A stretch of DNA of 64,000 nt from Dyadobacter luteus (GCF_003383615.1 NZ_QNUL01000020.1:45441-109440), one strand, 5' to 3'. Counted from the stretch's first letter, positions 31,603 to 40,976 are shown. The notes: generated by a model not told the origin, from the letters alone. Translations and numbers: made by a program.

Positions 31603-32778
31603 ATGATCAGAAATATTACTTCGAAGTTATTTTCCAAAATTGTTCAGTCCGGTTCACTTGGCGGTATCATTTTGATCTCATGTGTGATCATTTCCATGCT
31701 GATCGCCAATTCGTCTTATGGGGAAGGTTTTGAAAAGCTGTTGAACACAGAGATCGGCTTTCAGAATGGGTTTTTAGATCTGCAGTATTCTGCTCTGGTC
31801 TGGATTAACGATGGGTTGATGGCCATTTTCTTTCTGTTGGTCGGGTTGGAGATTAAAAGGGAACTGATAGGAGGCGAATTGTCGTCATTCAAAAAAGCTT
31901 CCCTACCTGTATTTGCTGCGTTAGGCGGCGTGGTGTTCCCGGCTTTGATCTATACATTTTTTAATGCCGGAACTGCTACGGCAGCAGGTTGGGGGATACC
32001 TATGGCCACAGATATTGCCTTTGCATTGGCTGTTGTAACGATGTTGGGGAAAAGCGTCCCTGCTTCATTAAAGGTATTTTTGGCTGCGCTGGCTATTGTA
32101 GATGATCTGATTGCCATTCTGGTAATTGCTATTTTTTATTCTACTGACCTTCATTATGCTTATCTGGCATATGCAGGCGTTGTTTTCATGGTTCTAATGG
32201 CGTTTAATCGAATGGGCGTCCGCTCACTGGTTGCGTATCTGATTCCCGGAGTTGCGATGTGGTATCTGATTCATCATTCAGGCATACACGCCACCATTGC
32301 GGGTGTACTCACTGCGATTACAATTCCTACATCTGTAGACTCAAAGAATTCACCTCTCGAAAAGTTGGAGCATACGTTGGTCAATCCTGTCAATTTTATC
32401 ATAATGCCTTTGTTTGCTTTGGCTAATACAAATATCCGTTTTGAAACAGAAATGATAGGAGGGATTGGTACGACGCTTGGGCTTGGTATCATTGTCGGAC
32501 TGGTAGCAGGTAAACCTCTTGGAATATCCTTACTATCCTGGCTTGCTGTGAAGGTGGGATTGTGTAGTAAGCCCGAAGGTGCAAGCTGGGGGCAATTGAC
32601 CGGCGTGGCGATGTTAGGTGGCATAGGGTTTACAATGTCCGTATTTATAGCGCTGCTCTCTTTTCCGGGACAATGGCTTATTCTGTCTCAGGCTAAATTC
32701 TCTATCCTTTGCGCCTCACTGTTGGCTGGGATCTTAGGTGCGATTGCATTACGTGTTCTAAGTAAATCGCAAAGCTAA
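31603..32778 (+). CDS. nhaA: Na+/H+ antiporter NhaA
   Basis: 391 residues, eleven to twelve membrane helices. The NhaA core is present: FFLLVGLEIKRE (helix II), ATDIAFALAVVTMLG and the ion-binding Asp pair in LAIVDDLIAILVIA, corresponding to Asp163/Asp164 of E. coli. It exchanges internal Na+ (or Li+) for external H+ at the inner membrane and supports pH and salt homeostasis. Complete length. A bidirectional hairpin follows. Confidence 0.95.
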   Translation: MIRNITSKLFSKIVQSGSLGGIILISCVIISMLIANSSYGEGFEKLLNTEIGFQNGFLDLQYSALVWINDGLMAIFFLLVGLEIKRELIGGELSSFKKASLPVFAALGGVVFPALIYTFFNAGTATAAGWGIPMATDIAFALAVVTMLGKSVPASLKVFLAALAIVDDLIAILVIAIFYSTDLHYAYLAYAGVVFMVLMAFNRMGVRSLVAYLIPGVAMWYLIHHSGIHATIAGVLTAITIPTSVDSKNSPLEKLEHTLVNPVNFIIMPLFALANTNIRFETEMIGGIGTTLGLGIIVGLVAGKPLGISLLSWLAVKVGLCSKPEGASWGQLTGVAMLGGIGFTMSVFIALLSFPGQWLILSQAKFSILCASLLAGILGAIALRVLSKSQS

Positions 32779-32802
32779 CGGGTAAGCATAGCACAAAATA
32801 AA

Positions 32803-32827
32803 AGCGGTCAGGATTATCCCGACCGCT
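32803..32827 (-). terminator. intrinsic terminator, best on the minus strand
   Basis: AGCGGTC-A-GGA/TCC-C-GACCGCT stem; on the minus strand the next bases are TTTTATTTTG, a proper T-tract for the small gene at 32853. Confidence 0.75.
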
Positions 32828-32852
32828 ATATCTGAACCTTAATTTAAAAATA

Positions 32853-33047
32853 TCAGGCTGAAAGCAGATTAAGTTTTTTGTTTACTTCCTGCTGGCTCTC
32901 ACTTACTGTATACAAGACCTTGTTTTTCAGGTGAATAATCGAACCCCTACCTCTCTTGATCGGAGCTACCTTCACTACGTCTTGTCTGTGAATGATAATG
33001 TTAATGAATTTCTGACCTAATAGTTTGAATGTACCTGCTTGTACCAT
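32853..33047 (-). CDS. small hypothetical protein, FlbD-like pattern
   Basis: 64 residues, basic. The pattern of strands FINIIIHRQDVVKVAPIK, GSIIHLKNKVLYTVSES followed by EVNKKLN is like the small all-beta FlbD/YlzI proteins, but no flagellar genes are near, so the resemblance is only structural. It sits downstream of another small minus-strand gene (30 bp) and upstream of a matching terminator. Probably expressed; role unknown. Confidence 0.55.
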   Translation of the reverse strand: MVQAGTFKLLGQKFINIIIHRQDVVKVAPIKRGRGSIIHLKNKVLYTVSESQQEVNKKLNLLSA

Positions 33048-33077
33048 ATCTTTTTTGTTCTTGAATTAACTACTTTT

Positions 33078-33290
33078 CTAAGCAATTCCATGCAATGAAC
33101 TTCCTGACTTTAAATACAATAAGACGTAGTCTTTTGAAATGAGGAAATAACCAAGATCAGTTCTGTCGCTTGATTTAAGGAAATCAGCTACTTCTTTTTT
33201 AGCATCGTTTTCGTTGTTGGCGCCAGTAACCGTTAAAACTGCACCTGGTTTCAAAGTAATTGTCGCGTTGTTCTCTAATGAAGCTATCAT
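33078..33290 (-). CDS. small hypothetical protein
   Basis: 70 residues, no signal peptide. Contains a regular strand start ATITLKPGAVLTVTGAN, a charged helix NDAKKEVADFLKSS and the strand YFLISKDYVLLYLKSG. No family recognised. Its stop is 30 bp before the other small gene, suggesting a two-gene unit terminated at 32803-32827. Confidence 0.55.
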   Translation of the reverse strand: MIASLENNATITLKPGAVLTVTGANNENDAKKEVADFLKSSDRTDLGYFLISKDYVLLYLKSGSSLHGIA

Positions 33291-33734
33291 ATCGTTAGTT
33301 ATTTAAAATGTCAGTCGGTTGAGAATTGTTGTTTGATACCGATTGATAAATAAATATGCCAGCTCCTGATTATTTATTCAACGTATAATAGTATTAATTC
33401 CGATTTTCCTACATTAGGATACCTGAAAATAGGCATTTAAAATATTGATTAAAAGTCATTTAAATAATTTTATAAAAAAAATTTCGCATTTAACCCGTTA
33501 AAGATCTAAAATGGTATTTATTGGTGATTTTGTTTTCTTAATTTGATAGATGTGCAATATGCAAAATGAGAATTTGCTGTTAGTATCTACAGATTCCTGC
33601 CTTAAGGCTTTACAGGTTTTCTGTTCATCTCTCATTTTTGCATTTCATCCATCCAATTCGTCACTTCGGTAAGGTTCAATTGATGGCCTGGTCAGTTCTG
33701 TTCAATTTTGATTCAACAAAAATGACAGACTGCC
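33291..33734 (+). other. long AT-rich leader with a large inverted repeat
   Basis: No gene seen. Arms GCAAAATGAGA (33561-33571) and TCTCATTTTTGC (33630-33641) are complementary apart from one bulge, 58 bp apart, upstream of the TonB receptor. Possible cis-regulatory hairpin. Confidence 0.4.
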
Positions 33735-35882
33735 ATGAAAGCAATTTATACTTCACTTCTTACACTACTTACGCTGGCCGGCTGGGCGCAGACCCACATA
33801 TCAGGAAAGGTTACGGATACCAAGGGTATATCAATTCCCGGTGCCAATGTATATCTTAAAGGAACTTACGACGGCGCATCTTCGGATGTTGATGGTCAGT
33901 TTTCCTTTACTTCTGATGAGAAGGGAAAGCAGACTCTGGTGGTTCAGGCGATAGGGTATAAATCGTCTGAAGAAAATGTGGATTTAGAGGGAAGTAATCT
34001 TGTTGTAAAGTCCACACTACAGGAAACGATTAATCTGCTAAAGGCCGTGACCATCACAGCCGGAGCTATGGAAGCTGGTGACGAGAAAAAATCGGTGGTG
34101 TTGAAACCGATTGACATCCTCACCACCTCAGGTGCTATGGGCGACATTACAGGAGCGTTTCAGACATTGCCCGGAACTGCTACTGTGGGCAATGACGGGC
34201 GCTTGTTTGTACGCGGAGGAGATGCATCAGAAACATCAATATACATGGATGGGCTGCAGGTGGGTAATGCTTTTGGTACTTCGGCCTCCAATGTTCCCAC
34301 ACGTACGCGCTTCAGCCCTAATTTATTCAAAGGTTCTTTTTTCAGCACGGGGGGATATTCTGCGGAATTCGGTCAGGCACTTTCTTCTACACTTGCTCTT
34401 AATTCGCTGGATATGCCCTTGCGAAATCAGGGTGACATCAGTGTTTTGTCGGTAGGAGGTGGATACACACATACCCTGGTGGGTAAACAAAATGCATTAA
34501 CTGCGTCGGCCAACTACGTCAATCTGGCTCCTTACCAGCGCATTGTAAAACAAAATTTTGATTGGGAAAAAGCGCCGGAAAACTGGGACACAGAGATCGC
34601 GCTCAAACAGAAATGGGGGAAAGCGGGATTTGTAAAGGCTTATTTTCATACCGAAGGGAATAACATGGTTATCTGGCAAAAGGTACCCGGTCAGGAGGGA
34701 AGAGGGCGCCGGGTTGGGATCAATAATCAATATTCGTATGGTAATGTTTCTTTCAGGCAGGCTGGCAAGCACGATTGGTTTTTCTCAGGCGGACTGGCTT
34801 ATTCTTACAACCGTGACAAGATCAATCTGGATGATTTGCCTGTTCGTCAGCTGAACCAGGTGGTACATGGCAAAATGGTAGTGATTAAGGATTTTAGTCC
34901 CCAATTCTCTCTTAAAAATGGTCTGGAATATTTTGGAAAAACCTATTCCGAAGCGCTGCCGGATGAAGGAAAGCAGCGCAACATGGCCGACCATCAGTTT
35001 AATCACTTCGTAGAAACGAGCTATTATTTTAACAATAATCTGGTTGCAGTTGCAGGTTTGCGTACAGGCTACAGCATGCTTGCAAAACAGATATGGGTTA
35101 CTCCCCGCTTCTCTGTTGCCTACAAAATGAACGAGGGGCAGGTATCTCTGGCTGCAGGGAAATTCAAACAACTGCCCGAGGAGAAATTAAGAATACTTGA
35201 CAATAATCTCAAAAATGCGGGTTCGGACCATTATATCCTGAATTACTTTTTCGCGAACAATAACAGAACCTTCCGGGCGGAATCATTTTACAAAATCTAT
35301 GACAATCTGATTACGTATACAGGTGCTACGTCGGCTCCTCAGAATATCGGGCAACTTGGATCCGGATATGCCAGAGGCTTTGATTTTTTCTACCGCGACA
35401 GACAAACTGTAAAGAAAACGGACTTTTGGGTCACCTATAGTTTTGTTGATAGTCGTCGCAGATTTGCCAACTATGAAACCCGTGTACAACCTTCATTCGC
35501 TCCGAAACATAACGGTTCTTTAGTAGTGAAACATTTTATCGGAAAGCTGAAATCTCAGTTGGGAAGTTCATGGTCGTGGAACAGTGGCTACACCTACACT
35601 AATCCGAATGAACCAGGTGAGATGCAAAGCAAAACCAGCATGTACAGCAATCTGAGCCTGAGCTGGAGTTATCTGCCCAAACCCAACGTAATTCTGCACG
35701 TAGCATGCTCCAATGTGCTTGGTCGCGAAAATGTATTCGGCTACCAGTATGCTTCCACACCGAACGAAAGCGGCGCGTTCGTAAGTCAGCCGGTAGGGCA
35801 GGGTGCCAAGCGATTTGCCGTGGTGGCTTTGTTTATTACACTTTCAAAAGATAAGGCTGCCAATCAGCTGAACAATTTATAA
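33735..35882 (+). CDS. TonB-dependent receptor with carboxypeptidase-regulatory N-domain
   Basis: 715 residues: signal peptide (about 1-18), CarboxypepD_reg-like domain (about 20-105, HISGKVTDTKGISIPGANVY), plug (about 115-225) with VRGGDASETSIYMDGLQVGN, and a barrel to the C-terminus, which ends in AVVALFITLSKD and a short polar tail. Unlike SusC types it has no SusD partner. The next three genes (TPR-like secreted protein, LytS-type kinase, LytTR regulator) follow in the same direction, so it may respond to that system. The ligand is unknown. Confidence 0.9.
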   Translation: MKAIYTSLLTLLTLAGWAQTHISGKVTDTKGISIPGANVYLKGTYDGASSDVDGQFSFTSDEKGKQTLVVQAIGYKSSEENVDLEGSNLVVKSTLQETINLLKAVTITAGAMEAGDEKKSVVLKPIDILTTSGAMGDITGAFQTLPGTATVGNDGRLFVRGGDASETSIYMDGLQVGNAFGTSASNVPTRTRFSPNLFKGSFFSTGGYSAEFGQALSSTLALNSLDMPLRNQGDISVLSVGGGYTHTLVGKQNALTASANYVNLAPYQRIVKQNFDWEKAPENWDTEIALKQKWGKAGFVKAYFHTEGNNMVIWQKVPGQEGRGRRVGINNQYSYGNVSFRQAGKHDWFFSGGLAYSYNRDKINLDDLPVRQLNQVVHGKMVVIKDFSPQFSLKNGLEYFGKTYSEALPDEGKQRNMADHQFNHFVETSYYFNNNLVAVAGLRTGYSMLAKQIWVTPRFSVAYKMNEGQVSLAAGKFKQLPEEKLRILDNNLKNAGSDHYILNYFFANNNRTFRAESFYKIYDNLITYTGATSAPQNIGQLGSGYARGFDFFYRDRQTVKKTDFWVTYSFVDSRRRFANYETRVQPSFAPKHNGSLVVKHFIGKLKSQLGSSWSWNSGYTYTNPNEPGEMQSKTSMYSNLSLSWSYLPKPNVILHVACSNVLGRENVFGYQYASTPNESGAFVSQPVGQGAKRFAVVALFITLSKDKAANQLNNL

Positions 35883-35972
35883 GTAGCTGCTAGCAATTAG
35901 CCGGACGGTACCATATCAGCTAATCAGGAAACATCATTCAATCTATTTCAAACAAACAAATTTTATACAATC

Positions 35973-36626
35973 ATGAAAAAGCTATTCTTTCTTATCGTCG
36001 TTTTTGCTTTTACATTCACCACATCTTTTGCTCAGGATTCTGCTTATCAAAAAGCAATGAAAAAGGAGATTGCAAAGGTGATCAGTACGGATTCACTTGG
36101 ATCCTTACAGCAATCCGCTAACGCATTTGCCCGTATCGCAGCCATAAACCCCAAAGAGTGGCAGCCACTTTATTACGGTGCGTTAGCCTTTACTTTTCAG
36201 GGATTCAGTCCGGCATTGAACCTTGATAAAAAAGATGAGGTATTGGCTAAAGCTGATGAGCTACTAAAAAGTGCTGAGGCTGTTTCGCCTGGCAATTCAG
36301 AAATTGTTGCACTACAGGGGTTTGTTCTGATGGCAAAGTTGAGTGCTGATGCGGCGAACAGAGGTCAAAGTCTCTCCGGTACGATCATGGCGACTTATGG
36401 AAAGGCATTGGCTATTGATGGCAAGAATCCGAGAGCATTGGCTATGCTGGCACAGATGGAATTGGGAATGGCTCAGTTTTTCGGCAATGGGCCAGAGAAG
36501 GCATGCGGGTTGGCGAAGCAGAGTCAGGCGATATTTGATGCCCAGGATGAGGCGGTGCTTATTGCTAATATGCAGCCTACATGGGGCAAGCCTATGGCAA
36601 GAAGTGTGAACAGTAAGTGTAAATAG
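35973..36626 (+). CDS. secreted TPR-like hypothetical protein
   Basis: 217 residues with signal peptide (MKKLFFLIVVFAFTFTTSFA). The mature part is helical with tetratricopeptide-like pairs, for example WQPLYYGALAFTFQGFSPAL, LLKSAEAVSPGNSEIVALQG and TYGKALAIDGKNPRALAMLA. It probably acts as a periplasmic scaffold. Located 90 bp after the TonB receptor and 54 bp before the histidine kinase, on one likely transcript; pairing with these genes is common in Bacteroidota. Partner and function are unknown. Confidence 0.7.
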   Translation: MKKLFFLIVVFAFTFTTSFAQDSAYQKAMKKEIAKVISTDSLGSLQQSANAFARIAAINPKEWQPLYYGALAFTFQGFSPALNLDKKDEVLAKADELLKSAEAVSPGNSEIVALQGFVLMAKLSADAANRGQSLSGTIMATYGKALAIDGKNPRALAMLAQMELGMAQFFGNGPEKACGLAKQSQAIFDAQDEAVLIANMQPTWGKPMARSVNSKCK

Positions 36627-36680
36627 GATTCTGAGTTGCTGATATATTGATTATTTTTATCAATCCTAAAGTAAAATTCC

Positions 36681-37751
36681 ATGTCCTGCTCCACTACCAG
36701 TATTACAGAAAACAATAAGTTCTGGAATTTCTCGCCTGGGTTCTTCGGTGTGAACCTGTTGATTGCCATAGCCATTACTGCGTTTTTTACTCCCGCGAGG
36801 TATTATGCTGATGCAGCAGGATTGGAAAAAATAGGATATAATCTGGGGATTACTTTTTTATTGTCGTCGGGGCTGAGCTACGGAGGATATATTACTGAGC
36901 GATATTTCAATAGCAGAATGCCGTGGATACATCATCCTGTAAAAAGGTTGTTGCTCCAGTCGTTTGCTTATCTGGCATATTCGTTTGTGATCAGTTATGT
37001 ACTGATTCTGGTTTATGCGCTGCTGAGAAGGTTTTTTACCTGGGAAGATATTCCATGGCGGGATCTTCTCGGAGATACGAAACAGCCGATGATCATCGCG
37101 TTTATTGTGGCAGCGGTGCTGATCAGCCGTTCATTTCTATTGCAGTGGCGGAAAGCAGCAATTGAAGCAGAACAGCTCAAAACAGAGCGGTTTGCACAGC
37201 AGTACCAATCATTGAAGGATCAGCTTAATCCTCATTTTCTGTTTAATTCTCTCAATGTATTGAGCAATCTTGTCTACGACAATCCGGATACGGCAGCGGG
37301 GTTCATCAGGCAGCTTTCGCAGATTTACCGGTATGTACTGGATGTGCAGCATGAGGAGCTGGTATCCGTTCGCCGGGAGTTGGAATTTGCAGAAAATTAC
37401 CTGGCATTACAGAAAATAAGATTTGAGGAAGGCCTGCAATTCAATATCAGTGTGGAGAAAAATACAGCCGGCTATTTACCACCGCTCTCATTACAATTAT
37501 TGCTGGAAAACGCTATCAAACATAATGAAGCTTCCAGAGCAAAACCATTAGCGATTACTATTTCACTTCAGGACGGAAGTCTGGTGGTAACAAATAATCT
37601 CCAGCACAAGAAGAGTATTTCTGAAGAATCAACCGGTATCGGACTGGTAAACATTGAAAAACGTTATGTCTTGTTAAGTACCGAAAATATGGTGATTCGG
37701 GATACCGATGGCTACTTTGAAGTGAAATTACCTGTTTTGAAGCTGAACTGA
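36681..37751 (+). CDS. LytS/YehU-type sensor histidine kinase
   Basis: 356 residues. Four membrane helices (about 12-32, 52-70, 92-115, 135-155) make the sensor, with no extracytoplasmic domain of size. The His_kinase (LytS) phosphorylation region is LKDQLNPHFLFNSLNVLSNL with the His at about 187, and the ATP-binding site has LLENAIKHNE and GIGLVNIEKRY. It ends 1 bp before the LytTR regulator gene, its evident partner. It may sense envelope or membrane state; the signal is unknown. Confidence 0.92.
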   Translation: MSCSTTSITENNKFWNFSPGFFGVNLLIAIAITAFFTPARYYADAAGLEKIGYNLGITFLLSSGLSYGGYITERYFNSRMPWIHHPVKRLLLQSFAYLAYSFVISYVLILVYALLRRFFTWEDIPWRDLLGDTKQPMIIAFIVAAVLISRSFLLQWRKAAIEAEQLKTERFAQQYQSLKDQLNPHFLFNSLNVLSNLVYDNPDTAAGFIRQLSQIYRYVLDVQHEELVSVRRELEFAENYLALQKIRFEEGLQFNISVEKNTAGYLPPLSLQLLLENAIKHNEASRAKPLAITISLQDGSLVVTNNLQHKKSISEESTGIGLVNIEKRYVLLSTENMVIRDTDGYFEVKLPVLKLN

Positions 37752-37752
37752 A

Positions 37753-38505
37753 ATGAAAATACTGATTATAGAAGATGAAAACCTGGCAGCCAAAAGGCTC
37801 GTAAAACTCATCAAAGAATATGTACCCGAAGCGCAGATTTTCGGTAATCTGGATACGATTACGGCATCTGTCCAATGGCTGGAAAGTAACCCGGAACCCG
37901 ATCTTATTTTCCTGGACATACAACTGGCTGACGGTATCAGTTTTGATATTTTCGAACAGGTGAAAGTAAAGGCACCGATTATCTTTTGTACGGCTTTCGA
38001 CCAGTACGCGATCCGTGCTTTTAAGCTGAATAGTATTGATTATCTCTTAAAACCGGTGGACCCTGCGGAGTTGGTAGCTGCCCTGGAGAAATTTCGCAAT
38101 GGAAGAAAAGAGCCTGCTATTGATATAGACCAGATCAGGCTCATGCTTGGACAAAGTACAAAAAGTTACAAGAACCGCTTCTTGGTGAAAGTGGGTGAAA
38201 GAATACAAACCATAGATATCCAGGAGATTGCTTTTTTTTACAGTGAAGATAAAGTAACACTGTTGCAGACGAACCAGGGGAAAAAATTCATTGTGGACTA
38301 TACCCTGGATGAAATTGAAGATATGGTCAATCCTGAAAATTTCTTCCGCTTGAACAGAAAATATATCAGCGCTATTGCTGCCATCAAAGAGGTGTTTACG
38401 TACTCAAATAGTCGGCTGAAAATTCATTTGGAAAACTGTACCGATAACGATATTCTGATAAGTCGGGAGAAAATGAGTGCGTTCAAAATCTGGTTAGGGC
38501 AATAA
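37753..38505 (+). CDS. LytTR-type response regulator
   Basis: 250 residues: receiver (about 1-120) with the acidic cluster EDE at 8-10, phospho-acceptor Asp in PDLIFLDIQLADG (about 56), Thr in FCTAFDQ and Lys in YLLKPV, then a LytTR DNA-binding domain (about 150-245) with DEIEDMVNPENFFRLNRKYI. It is the cognate regulator of the kinase just upstream. Targets may include the TonB receptor and TPR gene of the same run (inference). A dispersed repeat follows. Confidence 0.93.
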   Translation: MKILIIEDENLAAKRLVKLIKEYVPEAQIFGNLDTITASVQWLESNPEPDLIFLDIQLADGISFDIFEQVKVKAPIIFCTAFDQYAIRAFKLNSIDYLLKPVDPAELVAALEKFRNGRKEPAIDIDQIRLMLGQSTKSYKNRFLVKVGERIQTIDIQEIAFFYSEDKVTLLQTNQGKKFIVDYTLDEIEDMVNPENFFRLNRKYISAIAAIKEVFTYSNSRLKIHLENCTDNDILISREKMSAFKIWLGQ

Positions 38506-38512
38506 GCTGCTT

Positions 38513-38617
38513 AACCACAGATGAACTAATTATCACGAATGCTATTCTAAATCACTTTTATCATTTTAATCGGTGTTTATCAGTGCATCCGTGGCAAAAA
38601 TCTTTGCAGTAAAAGCA
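38513..38617. repeat. dispersed intergenic repeat with CACAGATG/CATCCGTGG ends
   Basis: ACCACAGATG at the left and GTGCATCCGTGGCAAAAATC at the right are imperfect inverted ends; the right part recurs at 7318-7345. The pattern is that of short palindromic intergenic repeats found in many bacterial genomes. Confidence 0.55.
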
Positions 38618-38688
38618 ACCTAACTCATCGAGGCACAGATTTTTAAGCCCTACTCTCATCATTTTTATACACACAAACTGATAAAAAT

Positions 38689-39462
38689 ATGAGAGCTATA
38701 TGGTCGGGGGCCATTGGTTTTGGCCTCGTTAATATTCCCGTCAAACTCTTCAGCGCCGTTCAGGCAAGTGAGCTTGATCTGGACATGCTGGATAAGAAGG
38801 ACAACGCTAATATCCGTTTCCAGCGGGTGAATGCCAGCACAGGCAAAGAAGTGAAATGGGAAAATATTGTCAAGGGATATAAAATCGATGACAAATATGT
38901 GGTGCTGGAAGATGCCGATTTCGAGAAAGCTAGCCCTGAAAAATCTAAACTTATTGAAATTTCGGAGTTTGTGGATGAGAAAGAAATTGACAGCATTTAT
39001 TATGAAACACCCTATTACCTTCAACCCGAAAAATCCGGCGGAAAACCCTATGGGCTACTTCGCGACGCGCTGAAAAAGACGGGCAAGGTGGGACTCGGAA
39101 CCTATGTGCTGCGAAATCGGGAAAGTCTGGTGATCATCAAACCACAAAACGACCTGCTCATTTTAAATAAAATCCGTTTTCAGGATGAAATCCGCGATAC
39201 GGATGATCTCAATATCCCCAGTGTCAAAATCAAACCTGCCGAAATGAACATGGCAGTACAACTCATTGAATCTCTCACTACTGATTTTGACATTGCCAGC
39301 TATAAAGACACTTATAATGAGAAGTTGCTGAAACTGATCATGGCCAAAGCGAAAGGCAAAAAAGTGTCTGCTCCCAAGATGGAAGTAGTTCATTCGAAGA
39401 GCCGCGATTTGATGGCTCAGTTGAAGGAAAGTCTTAATTCATCCAAACGAAAAGCTTCCTGA
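38689..39462 (+). CDS. ku: Ku protein of non-homologous end joining
   Basis: 257 residues. The N-terminus MRAIWSGAIGFGLVNIPVKL is the bacterial Ku signature, and the central beta-barrel (about 40-200) and C-terminal Lys-rich tail (KAKGKKVSAPK, SKRKAS) follow. Ku homodimers ring DNA ends and recruit LigD. Its last codon overlaps the ATG of the downstream LigD phosphoesterase-like gene (TGATG), so the two are translationally coupled. Confidence 0.95.
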   Translation: MRAIWSGAIGFGLVNIPVKLFSAVQASELDLDMLDKKDNANIRFQRVNASTGKEVKWENIVKGYKIDDKYVVLEDADFEKASPEKSKLIEISEFVDEKEIDSIYYETPYYLQPEKSGGKPYGLLRDALKKTGKVGLGTYVLRNRESLVIIKPQNDLLILNKIRFQDEIRDTDDLNIPSVKIKPAEMNMAVQLIESLTTDFDIASYKDTYNEKLLKLIMAKAKGKKVSAPKMEVVHSKSRDLMAQLKESLNSSKRKAS

Positions 39463-39998
39463 TGGCACTTACAACCTATAACAAAAAGCGGGATTTTGAC
39501 GATACACCCGAGCCTAAGGGGAAATCCGATAAAGAAAATCAGTTTCGATTTGTAGTGCAGCGACATGACGCCACGCGCTTACACTACGATTTCAGACTGG
39601 AGCTTGGAGGCGTGCTCAAAAGCTGGGCAGTGCCCAAAGGTCCATCCATGAATCCGGAAGACAAACGTCTGGCTGTGATGGTAGAAGATCATCCTGTAAG
39701 TTATATCGATTTTGAAGGTACCATTCCGAAAGGAAACTACGGTGCCGGCGAGGTAGAAGTATGGGACCACGGACAGTTTTTTCCCGTGGATGAAAATCTG
39801 GAAAAATTGACTGAGAAACAGGCGCTTACTGCTTTGAAAAAAGGTGAACTGAAAATTTTCCTCAAAGGAAAAAAGATTGAAGGCGGCTTTGTATTGGTAA
39901 AATTCAAACAGGAAGGTGATAACTGGTTGCTGATCAAGCATAAGGATGAATATGCAGTCGTGAAGAAGTATGATATTGAAAAACACCGTAAAACCTGA
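39462..39998 (+). CDS. ligD: LigD 3'-phosphoesterase domain protein
   Basis: 178 residues containing only the phosphoesterase (PE) module: RHDATRLHYDFRLELGGVLK with the catalytic His-Asp-His region, SWAVPKGPSMNP, VEDHPVSYIDFEG and IPKGNYGAG. In multi-domain LigD this part removes 3' phosphates or ribonucleotides at broken ends. Here it stands alone between ku and the polymerase gene, starting in a TGATG overlap with ku. No ATP-dependent ligase domain is encoded here. Confidence 0.9.
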   Translation: MALTTYNKKRDFDDTPEPKGKSDKENQFRFVVQRHDATRLHYDFRLELGGVLKSWAVPKGPSMNPEDKRLAVMVEDHPVSYIDFEGTIPKGNYGAGEVEVWDHGQFFPVDENLEKLTEKQALTALKKGELKIFLKGKKIEGGFVLVKFKQEGDNWLLIKHKDEYAVVKKYDIEKHRKT

Positions 39999-40001
39999 TT
40001 T

Positions 40002-40901
40002 ATGAAAAAGGAAGCTGAACTCACGAATCTGGATAAGCTGTATTGGCCTGATGAAGGTATCACCAAGGGGGAACTCCTGGACTATTACAGCAGGATCGCA
40101 CCTTATATTTTGCCTTACCTGAAGAATCGCCCCTTATCCTTGCTGCGTCACCCGAACGGTATCAAAGAGAAAGGTTTCTTTCATAAAGACGCCGGGAACA
40201 GCGCGCCCGACTGGGTCACGAAAAAGGAAATCCATTCGGAGTCTACGGATAAAATGATCAATTATCTGGTGTGCAACGATTTGGAAAGTCTGCTTTTTAT
40301 AGCAAATTTGGGTTGTATAGAAATGAATCCCTGGAACTCTACTGTAAACAAACTTGACCGTCCGGATTATATCGTCATGGATATAGATCCTTCTCCAAAA
40401 AACACATTTGAAGAAGTTATTGACGTGGCACTCGTGATCAAGGAGATTATGGATGAAACGGATATGACGGGCTATTGCAAAACATCCGGTTCCAGCGGTC
40501 TGCATGTGTATATTCCCTTTAATAAGAAACATACGTATGATGAGAGCCGGGATTTTGCGCATATTCTGGCAAGTATGGTAACGGAACGTTTACCTAAAAC
40601 GACTACCCTGGAGCGTTCGTTGAACAAGCGGAAGAAGAACCAGATTTATGTCGATTATCTGCAAAACAGGGAAGGACAAACGTTGGCATCAGCCTACAGT
40701 GTAAGGCCCAAACCCGGTGCGACTGTTTCTGCTCCACTTGAATGGAAGGAGGTAAAGCATGGTTTGCAGATCAGAGATTTTACCATTCACAATATGCTTG
40801 ATAGGGTAGAGAATAAAGGTGATTTGTTCAAAGGAGTTTTGGGAAAAGGCATTGACATGAATAAAACGCTGGCAAAGATGGAAGGGCTGCATGTGCGTTG
40901 A
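40002..40901 (+). CDS. ligD: LigD primase-polymerase domain protein
   Basis: 299 residues made of the LigD_N/POL AEP-type polymerase: the lead motif LTNLDKLYWPDEGITKGELL, the metal-binding Asp pair in VMDIDPSP, KTSGSSGLHVYIPF and the later Asp in YVDYLQN. It adds nucleotides at broken ends and favours ribonucleotides. It begins 4 bp after the PE gene. The ligase module is missing at this locus; it may be encoded elsewhere or supplied by another DNA ligase. A -7 box precedes the next gene, closing the operon. Confidence 0.92.
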   Translation: MKKEAELTNLDKLYWPDEGITKGELLDYYSRIAPYILPYLKNRPLSLLRHPNGIKEKGFFHKDAGNSAPDWVTKKEIHSESTDKMINYLVCNDLESLLFIANLGCIEMNPWNSTVNKLDRPDYIVMDIDPSPKNTFEEVIDVALVIKEIMDETDMTGYCKTSGSSGLHVYIPFNKKHTYDESRDFAHILASMVTERLPKTTTLERSLNKRKKNQIYVDYLQNREGQTLASAYSVRPKPGATVSAPLEWKEVKHGLQIRDFTIHNMLDRVENKGDLFKGVLGKGIDMNKTLAKMEGLHVR

Positions 40902-40935
40902 AAGATTGCCTGACAGGTTTTGATATTTATGCTGC

Positions 40936-40943
40936 TATTTTTG
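40936..40943 (+). promoter_or_regulatory. candidate -7 box before the GH18 gene
   Basis: TATTTTTG is an exact TAnnTTTG box, 34 bp upstream of the ATG. Confidence 0.5.
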
Positions 40944-40976
40944 CGGTAATTATTCTATAAACTCAATTCCTGAACC

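Noticed and set aside
32853..33047. Flagellar protein FlbD
   Set aside because: Only a general strand pattern matches and no motility genes are nearby.
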